A DNA stretch of 7,396 nucleotides from Lachnospiraceae bacterium (GTDB taxonomy: Bacteria; Bacillota_A; Clostridia; Lachnospirales; Lachnospiraceae). The DNA is taken from contig JAGCZE010000470.1 in the NCBI GenBank assembly GCA_017960415.1, positions 1 to 7,396 on the forward strand, given 5' to 3'. Each line of letters opens with the position of its first letter. Position 1 is the stretch's first letter. Position numbers and translations under genes: made by a program. A model generated the notes under the pieces. That model was not told the DNA's origin. It worked only from the letters and a program-made list of their open reading frames with translations, and made no database searches. Of the stretch, positions 1 through 6,853 are shown piece after piece.

Positions 1-2093
1 ACCAGTGCGTAGAAATTCAGTGTTTCGGGTATCGCATAGACCCCTTCGTTAAATACATAAGGTACAAATGCTCCGGGAATAAACCTTCCGGCTATCTCCC
101 AGAAATCATCAAACTGCGTCATATCATACAGCGCATCCCTGCAGGCCAGGTCAAAGGGCATGAATGACGAAAGGCCCAGAGCCACATCCGGTGTTTCGTC
201 CGCTGCCGCTGCCAGAGTCAGTTTATTGGCATCCGGCATGATGCTGACCTTCGCTTTTATGCCGGTTTTTACCGTAAAATCGGTATCTATCATTTTCTGA
301 AGAAGATCAACATGAGTAACCGCTCTGTTGACCCAGATCGTAACCGTATCCTCATCAACATCTTTTGTGCTGTATTTGTTCTCGGTAAAGCTTAAGAACA
401 GCTTCTTTGCACCTGTGGCAAACTTTGTCCCAAAGGACGCAGAGACTCTCGGAAGCTCTGCTTCGGCGCCGCCGGCATAGATCGCATCGATGGTAAATTT
501 ACTCGTCAGGATCTGCGAAGTAAAATTACTCATTGCCACAAGCACCGAATTGTCCCTGCCTGTAAGCTTCTCGGTGTACAGCGCGATCTCATCGGGATAC
601 TTCCTCATCTGCCTGATAAATATCAGCGCTTTATCCATATCCGAAAGCAGCGCACTGTTGATCCCGTAAGTCGCGTTATCCTGGGTCAGATATCTGATGT
701 ATTGTATCAGTGTAACGTAAGCATCCAGATAATCAGGGATCTCGGGGATATATTTGGTCATCTTCCATGTCCGGTATTTATCCTTATCCGCACCGATAAT
801 CTTACTGATATCAAGTGAAAACTGCGAAACATGCTCGGAAATAAGTCTTGCATACCTCCATGCGGTATACACTTTTTCCTGTTCTTCTTTAAGCTTCAGT
901 TCATGCTTTCCGGCGCTCAAATAAACCAGATAGGGCTTTCCCTGTGCATCGCTCAAGGTTTCGTTGGTCCAGGTGGTTCCCGTAGGAGCGAAAGCATAGC
1001 TTTTGAGCTCGGCAAACGGGATCTCTCCGTCTATATAAATACTCTCAAAAGAGTCATATTCTTCTTTTTCATTCGTATAATGAAGGCTCAGGGCATAGAG
1101 TCCGGACTCCGGGATATTAAGCTCGTAAATAAGCTCCGTACCCGCCTCCGTAAATTTGACAGAATTCAGCTTCTTATTATGTACATCATACGGGCTCACC
1201 GCCGGGTCATCCTCGGTCATATAGATGGCCTGTGTGGAATTCTTGGCCGTATAGTCGATGGCATTGATCGTAATGATTTCCTTCGGCACATCGGCCGTTC
1301 CTTCATATGAAGCAATATAGTCAATATAATCAATGGGTTCATCTATTGGTCTTTCTACCGTCATAGTCCCTAATTCAAGCCCGTCGGCAGCGACATTTGT
1401 GAACAATATCTCATTATCGCCCGCATCCAGCCTGAACATAAGCGGCTCATCTGAGGAATAGGTTCCGCTGTACAGATATCTTTCCTGTTCACCGTCAAAT
1501 CGTATCTGTTTCGGGGCCATCTCATCCCCATAGCTGTCCTTTAAATAATCCTTGGTCTCATCCGACCAGAGCTGGGGCAGTGCGATAATCTTCATTTCAT
1601 GATAATCCTGCTTGCCGTTTATCTGCATGCTTACCGCAAAATCGGACATTGTTGATCCAGCCGGTCTGTATTTAAGCTTTATCGCATACAGGCCCGCCTT
1701 ACTGACATTTACATGATATCTGGCCGTTTCACCGTAATCTATTACAAGTCCGGTTCCGCCTGCTGCCGTTTTATTGCCTTCGGTTGTTGTACCGGCTGTA
1801 CCTGTTCCGGCAGAACCATCCGTCACCGTGCTACCCATATATATGGGAGAACCGGTATATTCCCCTTCCCCGTAACTGTCGGAAGAAGAACTTCCCAAAA
1901 CACCGGTTGCCTCAAGCCAGTCACAGTACATTACACTGCCTCCGACAGCTTCTGAAAGCAGTTCAAAAGCGGACGCCACTTCCGTTTCGTCCGGTTTCTC
2001 CACATATTCGGCGTTGTTTCTGGTAAACAGTAACACGCCGCAGACAACTGCCGCTGCCAGGATCAGACATACTGTGATCACACGCTTTTTCAT
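1..2093 (-). CDS. Large membrane-anchored ABC-importer solute-binding protein with two carbohydrate-binding-like repeats (3' end outside window)
   Basis: Open minus-strand frame of 697 codons, running off the left edge. The ATG at 2093-2091 is preceded by GAGG (2105-2102) at 8 nt. Residues 5-23 are hydrophobic after MKKR. Cys18 lies in this segment but the preceding AVV is a poor lipobox, so an uncleaved anchor is more likely than a lipoprotein. A Ser/Gly/Thr-rich linker spans about 68-113. Two similar beta-rich repeats follow, about 115-247 and 277-403. Each has a Y-x-[VL]-N-[VI]-x2-[AS]-GLYA segment (near 126 and 323) and ends with an L-x-AG-x2-E motif (222 and 392), resembling CBM6/35-type modules. 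A helical, Tyr/Arg-rich stretch covers about 405-535. From about 583 it reads like a family 1 solute-binding protein (VTIWVNR, then TPDVALG and L-x-DMTQF). The family is normally 400-550 residues, so this is a chimeric giant. It follows another binding-protein gene, so it probably belongs to the same sugar-uptake operon. The ligand is unknown and the repeat assignment rests on pattern only. Confidence 0.8.
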   Translation of the reverse strand, partial: MKKRVITVCLILAAAVVCGVLLFTRNNAEYVEKPDETEVASAFELLSEAVGGSVMYCDWLEATGVLGSSSSDSYGEGEYTGSPIYMGSTVTDGSAGTGTAGTTTEGNKTAAGGTGLVIDYGETARYHVNVSKAGLYAIKLKYRPAGSTMSDFAVSMQINGKQDYHEMKIIALPQLWSDETKDYLKDSYGDEMAPKQIRFDGEQERYLYSGTYSSDEPLMFRLDAGDNEILFTNVAADGLELGTMTVERPIDEPIDYIDYIASYEGTADVPKEIITINAIDYTAKNSTQAIYMTEDDPAVSPYDVHNKKLNSVKFTEAGTELIYELNIPESGLYALSLHYTNEKEEYDSFESIYIDGEIPFAELKSYAFAPTGTTWTNETLSDAQGKPYLVYLSAGKHELKLKEEQEKVYTAWRYARLISEHVSQFSLDISKIIGADKDKYRTWKMTKYIPEIPDYLDAYVTLIQYIRYLTQDNATYGINSALLSDMDKALIFIRQMRKYPDEIALYTEKLTGRDNSVLVAMSNFTSQILTSKFTIDAIYAGGAEAELPRVSASFGTKFATGAKKLFLSFTENKYSTKDVDEDTVTIWVNRAVTHVDLLQKMIDTDFTVKTGIKAKVSIMPDANKLTLAAAADETPDVALGLSSFMPFDLACRDALYDMTQFDDFWEIAGRFIPGAFVPYVFNEGVYAIPETLNFYAL

Positions 2094-2167
2094 GAATCCA
2101 TCCTCGTGAATAAATGCTGTATTTCAACATTTTCCAGCTCATTTTTATCGGAAAGCCGCGAAAATAG

Positions 2168-2181
2168 TGAAACGTTTTTAT
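2168..2181. promoter_or_regulatory. CG-centred operator-like palindrome upstream of the large binding-protein gene
   Basis: AAACGTTT (2170-2177) is a perfect palindrome centred on CG, within TGAAACGTTTTTA. It shares its core with two sites upstream of the other binding-protein gene. Its centre is about 80 bp before the ATG at 2093. Such A/T-flanked CG-centred palindromes are typical of LacI-family regulators of sugar uptake. No convincing -35/-10 pair was found next to it, so its role is inferred from the shared motif. Confidence 0.4.
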
Positions 2182-2192
2182 TAAAGGCTGAT

Positions 2193-2224
2193 ATACAGGG
2201 GCTGTAAAGCTGCAGCCCCTGTAT
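2193..2224 (-). terminator. Intergenic hairpin between the two binding-protein genes
   Basis: A perfect 12-bp inverted repeat, ATACAGGGGCTG (2193-2204) with its complement (2213-2224), encloses an 8-nt loop. It lies 31 bp past the stop of the 581-residue binding protein. On the minus strand it is followed by ATCAGCCTTTAATAAA rather than a clean U-run, so it is probably a leaky terminator or a 3' stabiliser that leaves the binding-protein message more abundant than the downstream genes. The stem is certain; the function is inferred. Confidence 0.55.
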
Positions 2225-2255
2225 AATTTGCAAAGAATCCGAATGTTAATTGTTA

Positions 2256-4001
2256 TTATTTAAAATCAGCTGCTGTAAATCCGTAATACTTGGTAAGGCC
2301 GTCTCTGATGTTCTGATCGGACTGAACGAATCTCTTGTTGATCACTTCGTTCCAGTCTGCGAGTCTTGCCTTAACATTGTCGAGCCAGTTGGCCTCGGTA
2401 ACATCAACGCCCGCTACATCTGCCGAATAGAAGTTGAGCCACTCATACAGACATGTCTTCTGTGCGCCGTCTTCTGTTACATAGTAAGGATAGCACTTAT
2501 CGGAAACATCCCACATCTGGCCCTTCTCCCAGAGCTCAAGAACATACTGGAAACCGGGCATTAACTGTGCGTCAGCATATCTCTTATGAACATCAACCGA
2601 GTACCAGATATTCATCTGCTTGTCAAATTCATCGCCGGTAACGAGCGGGAACGAATCGTTCAGACAGCTCTTTAATGTACCGTTATCGTTGTACTGCTGA
2701 TCTGCTCTTGCCTGGAAAGCTTCGGTAGAACCGCACCAGAAGGAGCCAAATGTGTAAGCCAGCTTGAACTGAGCCATCTCAGCGTCGCTCCACTCTGGAT
2801 TGCCGTCATCCATCGCATAATTGTGGATAGCCATCGGGTCAACACAGATACCGATCGTATTCTCTTCGTAATCTGTGCTGGGACGGGGATAAATATCCCA
2901 GTCGGAGGACTCTACAACGTTAACCTCAGCTCCGGGAGCTGCAGCTGCGTTCATCATCCAGGGATCGCCTTCATAAGTAAGAGCGTAATTGCGGCAGAAG
3001 AAGCGGTAGCCCCACCACCAGCCGTCATCCATGATCTCGGAAGGAACATTGCCGAGACTGTTCTGCTGCCAGATAGTATATTTTGACCACTCGGGAACAT
3101 AGCTTAACAGCTTGCTGACCTGGTCCGAAGTAAGATTAACCCTGTCGCCTGTTCCGTTGTAATTTGCCATTGACTTTACAAGATCTTCACAACCGGTGTC
3201 GATAATAAGTCTCGGAAGCTCAACCTCACCCCAGAAGGTCTTGCCGTCTGCCGATGTAATGAATTCGGTGTATTCGTCGATATTCCATGTAGGCTCGGGA
3301 ACATCGATGTTGTTCTGCTCTGCAAGCTCCTTGTTTACCCAGATAGCCCAAGGCTGAATAAACTGGGGAAGACCTGCCTGGAAGCCGTAGTAATTCATAA
3401 GGTTCATGATCGACTCATTGAAGCTCTTGTAAACGGGATCATCGCTGAATACCGAAAGATCAGCTACAAGACCCTTCGCAACATCGCCTGCAAGGTCTGT
3501 CGATGCATAAACATCGGGATACTTGCCATGCTCTGCCTTGAAGTTTTCCATTTCCTGATACCATGAAGTATCGTTACCGTTGGGATCGTCAGCCTTTGCC
3601 CAAAGATTGATCTTTACATTGGGATACTTGGCGTTGAATGCCTTCGCCATTGCATAAACAGCTGCAACGTTCTGTGAAGTAAGATCCTCAACCGCAATGT
3701 CCTTGTGACCGAGATCTTCATAATAAACGCTGTCACCTGACCAAACCATAACCGAAACATCACCGGTCACATTCTTATCAAGTGATTCATAAACGGGAGT
3801 CTCTGTTACTGCAGGCTCTGTTGTGCTGCTGCCACCGTTATTGTCTGATGTGTTGCTGCCGGCTGTCTGTGAGCCGTTGTTCGTTGATGCTGTGGGTTCA
3901 TTGGTGCTGCCGCTTCCGGCATCTTTGGTACAGCCTGCCAGACAACCCATGAGCATTGCGAGAACTAAGATAAACCCTAACCCTCTCTTCATTGTTTTCA
4001 T
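2256..4001 (-). CDS. Lipoprotein extracellular solute-binding protein of a carbohydrate-type ABC importer
   Basis: Complete 581-residue protein. The ATG at 4001-3999 has a strong AGGAGG (CCTCCTT on plus, 4008-4014) at 6 nt, which favours it over the Met at residue 4. Residues 1-23 form a lipoprotein signal: MKTMKR, then a hydrophobic core, then lipobox LAGC with Cys24 as the likely lipidated residue (LMGC at Cys20 is a second candidate). A Ser/Thr/Gly/Asn-rich tether covers about 25-68. The mature domain starts near 79 with DVSVMVWSGDS. It continues with a conserved region (AFNAKYPNVKINLW, then YPDVYAS and LVADLSVF) typical of family 1 solute-binding proteins. It is rich in Trp and Tyr, as expected for a sugar site, and longer than the usual 420-450 residues. 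It would sit outside the membrane and deliver a ligand to permeases presumably encoded left of the window. Two palindromic operators precede it. The substrate cannot be read from sequence. Confidence 0.88.
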   Translation of the reverse strand: MKTMKRGLGFILVLAMLMGCLAGCTKDAGSGSTNEPTASTNNGSQTAGSNTSDNNGGSSTTEPAVTETPVYESLDKNVTGDVSVMVWSGDSVYYEDLGHKDIAVEDLTSQNVAAVYAMAKAFNAKYPNVKINLWAKADDPNGNDTSWYQEMENFKAEHGKYPDVYASTDLAGDVAKGLVADLSVFSDDPVYKSFNESIMNLMNYYGFQAGLPQFIQPWAIWVNKELAEQNNIDVPEPTWNIDEYTEFITSADGKTFWGEVELPRLIIDTGCEDLVKSMANYNGTGDRVNLTSDQVSKLLSYVPEWSKYTIWQQNSLGNVPSEIMDDGWWWGYRFFCRNYALTYEGDPWMMNAAAAPGAEVNVVESSDWDIYPRPSTDYEENTIGICVDPMAIHNYAMDDGNPEWSDAEMAQFKLAYTFGSFWCGSTEAFQARADQQYNDNGTLKSCLNDSFPLVTGDEFDKQMNIWYSVDVHKRYADAQLMPGFQYVLELWEKGQMWDVSDKCYPYYVTEDGAQKTCLYEWLNFYSADVAGVDVTEANWLDNVKARLADWNEVINKRFVQSDQNIRDGLTKYYGFTAADFK

Positions 4002-4043
4002 AAACTTCCTCCTTAAATATTAAGAAAAAATAAAATTATTTGG

Positions 4044-4066
4044 ACCTTACAGGTTCCTGTGATGGT
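4044..4066 (-). other. Possible 5'-leader hairpin of the binding-protein mRNA
   Basis: TTACAGG (4047-4053) and CCTGTGA (4056-4062) can pair around a 2-nt loop with one wobble. A further 3 bp (ACC/GGT) may form after a bulge. It lies about 45-65 nt upstream of the start codon. The loop is too tight as drawn, and a regulatory role is not established. Confidence 0.2.
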
Positions 4067-4102
4067 GAGATATTAGCATGGATCGTTTTTATTTGCAATA
4101 CA

Positions 4103-4118
4103 ATAAAAACGTTTTTAT
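4103..4118. promoter_or_regulatory. 16-bp perfect palindromic operator, proximal site
   Basis: ATAAAAACGTTTTTAT is a perfect palindrome centred at 4110/4111. It lies about 100 bp before the binding-protein start and downstream of the candidate TATAAT box, a roadblock position for a repressor. It shares the AAAAACGTTTTT core with the site at 4177-4188, centred 72 bp away. CG-centred palindromes of this kind are characteristic of LacI-family sugar regulators; the regulator itself is not in the window. Confidence 0.6.
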
Positions 4119-4156
4119 AGTTAATATATATAAAATTCTGTTTGAAATCCGCCCAA

Positions 4157-4162
4157 ATTATA
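4157..4162 (-). promoter_or_regulatory. Candidate -10 box (TATAAT) for the binding-protein gene
   Basis: Minus-strand TATAAT (ATTATA on plus) lies between the two palindromes. The position expected for a -35 box overlaps the distal palindrome and has no good TTGACA match, so the promoter may be activator-dependent or weak. The box is consensus, but its use is inferred. Confidence 0.4.
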
Positions 4163-4176
4163 CAATATGCACAAAG

Positions 4177-4188
4177 AAAAACGTTTTT
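4177..4188. promoter_or_regulatory. 12-bp perfect palindromic operator, distal site
   Basis: AAAAACGTTTTT is a perfect palindrome centred at 4182/4183, overlapping where a -35 hexamer would lie for the TATAAT at 4157-4162. It pairs with the site at 4103-4118, so the promoter could be bracketed by two operators, allowing looping or blocking of polymerase. Confidence 0.55.
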
Positions 4189-4225
4189 AATTAGATATCT
4201 AATCCATATTCGGTATTTTTCACAT

Positions 4226-4262
4226 AAAAAACGAGTTTTTTAGTTTTGGCTAAAAAACTCGT
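4226..4262 (-). terminator. Intrinsic terminator of the EamA/DMT transporter gene
   Basis: A perfect 13-bp stem, ACGAGTTTTTTAG (4231-4243) with CTAAAAAACTCGT (4250-4262), encloses a 6-nt loop. On the minus strand the stem is followed directly by a T-run (plus A at 4226-4230). It lies about 175 bp beyond the transporter stop. The plus strand has no U-run after the stem, so it works in the minus direction. The stem is AT-rich, hence of moderate stability. Confidence 0.75.
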
Positions 4263-4437
4263 CAAAGGTGCTATATTACTGGATTTTCAAATTATAAAAT
4301 CGTTTTTTGTAATTTACTGATTTACTTCTTTATCACGCTAAAACAAGGCTTTCCGACTTATGAAAACTGACAAATCCAAAAGTTCCCCGGAACGATTACA
4401 GTCAAGTCTGTTTTTTGTTGACCGGTCAGGACCTGCT

Positions 4438-5502
4438 TCACTCCGCCAGTCCTTCAACTATGCCAAGCAGCGCAATACCGATGATTACGGCTGTAACCGC
4501 CGTATACTGCCATTTTGTCAGCTTTTCCTTCAGGAAGATCCTCGATAACAAAAGCGAAACAATACTGTAGGAAGCTATCATCGGAGCGGCAACAACGCCG
4601 TTTCCGCTCATCGCATATACATAAGTTGCCTGGCCTGCCGTCTCAAACACTGCAGCCAGTATACGGCTTACGGTCCTTCTCCTGTTCTCTTCGGGTGTTA
4701 ATATCTCAACATCATTTGCAGGTATATCTGCAGTATTTTTACCGTTACTGCTGTTTTCAGGAGCATTTGAGACATTTCCGGCTGTCACCGCTTTCCTGCC
4801 GGCACTTACCTTATTTGCTATGACCATGTAGATCAGAAGAATAAACGCGCAGATCAGGAAAGTAAGCTCATAGCTGATATTTGCGACCGTTTCCAGTGTA
4901 TCTTCTGTTACCCCCACAAGCGGAGTTGCCTCAAAATCATCAAGATAATATGCGTCAAAGAAGGTTCCGAGTGCGTCGATAATACAGTACAGAATCGGCA
5001 TAAAGAATGCTACAAGTCCTATGCGGTATTTCGCTTCTGACGCATTTCCGGCTGTTCCTGCCGCTGCTCTTTCCTTATCAAGCTCGCGTTTCTCCAGCAG
5101 TCCTAAGAAGAAAACACCGCCACAGATGATCACAACCGCAACTGCCGAGATCCCGTCCATCATCTGATGCAGGATCACGAGGCAGAGGATACAGCTGACT
5201 GCCCCCGACGAATTCTGTATCGGTGAAGATATTGAAAGCTCCAAATAACGCAGTCCGAAGTATCCGACCGTCATGGATAAGATATACATTGCCGATACCG
5301 GCAGATACTTGACCAGGTTTACCGGATCGTAATCAACTCCCGTGATCAGAAGTGTCGCGATCGCATGACCGCCCATTACGAAGCCGACGATCATCGAAGT
5401 CTTAAGATGACTGAAACGATCCCTCTCATCGGCTCCTTTCTTGTAAAAAAGATCCGCAACTCCCCACGCGACAGTGGTAAGGAGCGCACATAAAAACCAC
5501 AT
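4438..5502 (-). CDS. EamA/DMT-superfamily inner-membrane transporter
   Basis: Complete 354-residue membrane protein. The ATG at 5502 has GGAGG (5516-5512) at 9 nt. About ten hydrophobic segments can be seen: roughly 1-20, 36-54, 66-84, 92-112, 118-136, 160-182, 209-229, 279-298, 302-321 and 332-349. They form two five-helix halves, the duplicated EamA layout. The first half opens with WG-x-ADLFYKKGA and includes the Y-L-E-L-S-I-S-S-P segment at helix 4. The second ends with A-A-P-M-I-A-S-Y-S-I and the family-typical F-L-K-E-K-L (323-328). Polar insertions occur at about 137-159 and 231-278. Typical EamA proteins have about 300 residues, so the second insertion explains the extra length. The family exports or imports small metabolites, and the substrate cannot be inferred from sequence. 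It is divergent from ldhA and shares a palindromic operator motif with it, so a link to fermentation or redox state is possible but only inferred. Confidence 0.85.
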   Translation of the reverse strand: MWFLCALLTTVAWGVADLFYKKGADERDRFSHLKTSMIVGFVMGGHAIATLLITGVDYDPVNLVKYLPVSAMYILSMTVGYFGLRYLELSISSPIQNSSGAVSCILCLVILHQMMDGISAVAVVIICGGVFFLGLLEKRELDKERAAAGTAGNASEAKYRIGLVAFFMPILYCIIDALGTFFDAYYLDDFEATPLVGVTEDTLETVANISYELTFLICAFILLIYMVIANKVSAGRKAVTAGNVSNAPENSSNGKNTADIPANDVEILTPEENRRRTVSRILAAVFETAGQATYVYAMSGNGVVAAPMIASYSIVSLLLSRIFLKEKLTKWQYTAVTAVIIGIALLGIVEGLAE

Positions 5503-5555
5503 TTTGATAATCCTCCCTTTTCCTTTATAACTCGTGTTGCAATCGAAATACCCGT

Positions 5556-5571
5556 TGAAAGCATGCTTTCA
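5556..5571. promoter_or_regulatory. 16-bp palindromic operator in the transporter leader
   Basis: TGAAAGCATGCTTTCA is a perfect palindrome. It lies downstream of the transporter promoter, with 47 bp between it and the -10 box, and 54 bp before the start codon. A near-identical copy lies before ldhA. It resembles a cre-like TGAAAGCGCTTTCA site but with two extra central base pairs, so a different regulator is likely. Confidence 0.6.
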
Positions 5572-5618
5572 TGAGCATTTCGACGGCATACATGCGATTT
5601 GTATCGCAAAACATATAC

Positions 5619-5647
5619 ATTATATGTGTTAGATATGTGTTTTTCAA
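5619..5647 (-). promoter_or_regulatory. Sigma-70-type promoter of the transporter gene
   Basis: On the minus strand, -35 TTGAAA (5647-5642, 5 of 6 consensus) and -10 TATAAT (5624-5619, 6 of 6) are separated by 17 bp. This predicts a start site near 5612 and a leader of about 110 nt that contains the palindrome at 5556-5571. It is the best promoter in the window by eye. Confidence 0.75.
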
Positions 5648-5674
5648 GGATTTTTTTCATTGGGAGCCTGAATA

Positions 5675-5703
5675 TTGCACAGTTTCCGTATTTATGATAA
5701 GAT
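5675..5703 (+). promoter_or_regulatory. Candidate weak promoter of ldhA
   Basis: TTGCAC (5675-5680) and TAAGAT (5698-5703) are separated by 17 bp. The hexamers match only 3 and 4 of 6 consensus bases. Support comes from geometry: 48 bp separate this -10 from the ldhA palindrome, against 47 bp in the divergent transporter promoter. Alternative -10 boxes such as TATGAT (5693-5698) lack a suitable -35. Confidence 0.4.
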
Positions 5704-5751
5704 TATGTTATATATAGTAACCATCCACAGCCTATGTCAACGAAAAGCTTA

Positions 5752-5767
5752 TGAAAGTCTGCTTTCA
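5752..5767. promoter_or_regulatory. 16-bp palindromic operator before ldhA
   Basis: TGAAAGTCTGCTTTCA has the same arms, TGAAAG and CTTTCA, as the palindrome at 5556-5571. It is centred 196 bp from that copy and differs only in the middle bases. It lies 32 bp upstream of the ldhA start codon, so a bound repressor would block the transcript. Confidence 0.6.
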
Positions 5768-5799
5768 GTGAGCTTTCCGATTCAGAAAGGACCCCTGCC

Positions 5800-6830
5800 A
5801 TGATCAAATTTGCTTTTTTCGATGCCAAGACCTACGATATGCCTTCATTTGAAAAATACGGTAAAGAAAACGATATTGACTTCAAGTTCTTTGAAACAAG
5901 GCTCACTCCCGATACGATCAACCTCGCTTCGGGTTGCGACGGTGTATGCATCTTCGTAAATGATATCGTCAATGCCGAAGTTATCGACGCTCTTCAGGCT
6001 GAGGGCGTCCGTATGATCGCATTGCGCTGCGCCGGATACAATAATGTGGATATCGAGCACGCATTCGGCCGTATCCACGTATTCAATGTCCCCGCATATT
6101 CACCCTATGCGGTTGCGGAACACGCCATGGCACTGCTTTTGACTTCCATAAGGCGTATACATAAGGCTTATATACGTACCAGAGATTTCAATTTTTCGCT
6201 GAACGGTCTGACCGGCTTCGAACTGCACGGAAAAACCGTGGGTGTGATCGGAACCGGCAAGATTGGACGGATCTTTATGGATATATGCAAAGGCTTCGGA
6301 ATGAACGTGATCGCATATGACAAATTTCCGGTCAAAGACAGCGGCATCGAATATGTCAGTCTCGATGAGCTCTTCGCCCGCAGCGATGTCATATCGCTCC
6401 ATTGCCCTCTGACAGATGAGACAAAACATACGATCAACTCCGAAACCATCAAAAAACTGAAAAAGGCGCCGTGATCATCAATACTTCCCGCGGTGCCCTG
6501 ATAGATTCGGAAGCACTGCTCGAAGGTATCAAGGAACGCAAGATCGGCGCTGCCTGCCTTGACGTATATGAAGAGGAAGCCAATGTTTTCTTCCACGACT
6601 TCTCCGGTCACATTGTCGCAGACGACGTGCTGGCAAGACTCATCTCGATGCCGAATGTCATAGTTACCTCTCACCAGGCCTTTTTAACCGAAGAAGCCCT
6701 CTCCAACATCGCCGAGACCACAGTAAAAAATATCCTCCAGTTTGAAGCTGAAGGACAATGTGTCAACGAACTCTGCTACAGATGCCCGAAATTCGAGACC
6801 TGCAGCCACGAACTGCATAAATGTTTCTAA
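5800..6830 (+). pseudogene. ldhA: Fermentative D-lactate dehydrogenase (LdhA type), interrupted by one -1 frameshift
   Basis: Catalyses NADH-dependent reduction of pyruvate to D-lactate in the cytoplasm. The ATG at 5800 follows AGAAAGGA (5784-5791) at 8 nt. Frame 1 is open for 224 codons to a TGA at 6472-6474. The family sequence continues in the -1 frame from 6465 to the stop at 6828-6830. Joined, the product is 343 residues, close to the E. coli LdhA length of 329. As recalled, it matches that enzyme throughout: IALRCAGYNNVD near 73, RTRDFNFSLNGLTGF near 126, VISLHCPLT near 197, SHQAFLTEEAL near 291. The NAD-binding motif GTGKIG is at 151-156, with Asp174 after beta-2 indicating NAD over NADP. 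Catalytic Arg231, Glu260 and His292 are all present, the last two only in the shifted part. The unshifted product lacks the catalytic residues and should be inactive. A Cys/His-rich tail follows VNEL at the C-terminus. The lack of other decay points to a recent indel or sequence error. Confidence 0.85.
6459..6474 (+). other. ldhA: Frameshift site in ldhA
   Basis: Zero-frame codons are CTG AAA AAG GCG CCG TGA. The family expects K-K-G-A-V-I-I-N-T-S-R-G here, obtained if the G at 6465 is read twice or one G is missing from a GGG run. The heptamer G_AAA_AAG (6459-6465) resembles a -1 slippery site but its first base does not fit X_XXY. No Shine-Dalgarno-like stimulator is seen upstream. A 7-bp stem (6465-6471 with 6491-6497) can form but begins with no spacer. 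Confidence 0.75.
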
Positions 6831-6853
6831 GAAAATCGAATAAATTGTTCACG

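Larger units (their letters stand above)
4002..4437. other. Intergenic regulatory region, no gene seen
   Basis: This 436-bp AT-rich gap separates two minus-strand genes. It contains the ribosome binding site and leader of the binding-protein gene, two CG-centred palindromes, a TATAAT box and the terminator of the transporter gene. Positions 4263-4437 are the transporter's 3' side. Apart from a short palindrome GACCGGTC (4420-4427) I see nothing there. The short open frame on the plus strand around 4360-4548 overlaps the transporter antisense and is not supported as a gene. Confidence 0.6.

Noticed and set aside
831..1310. A 159-codon plus-strand open frame
   Set aside because: It is antisense to the large binding-protein gene, whose minus frame is continuous and reads as a recognisable protein.
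2033..2093. A lipobox in the large binding protein at Cys18
   Set aside because: Val rather than Gly/Ala/Ser precedes the Cys, and the hydrophobic stretch continues after it, which fits a membrane anchor better.
5556..5571. A standard CcpA cre site
   Set aside because: The arms match, but the 16-bp palindrome has two extra central base pairs compared with the 14-bp cre pattern and lacks the central CG.
5391..5660. An 89-codon minus-strand open frame overlapping the transporter start
   Set aside because: It covers the promoter and operator region and is out of frame with the transporter; no domain is visible.
6459..6497. A programmed dnaX-like -1 frameshift signal in ldhA
   Set aside because: The heptamer is G_AAA_AAG rather than A_AAA_AAG, no upstream Shine-Dalgarno-like stimulator is visible, and the stem at 6465-6497 starts without the usual spacer. 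An indel or sequence error is simpler.
6168..6674. A 168-codon minus-strand open frame
   Set aside because: It is the reverse shadow of ldhA, which matches the D-lactate dehydrogenase family residue by residue.
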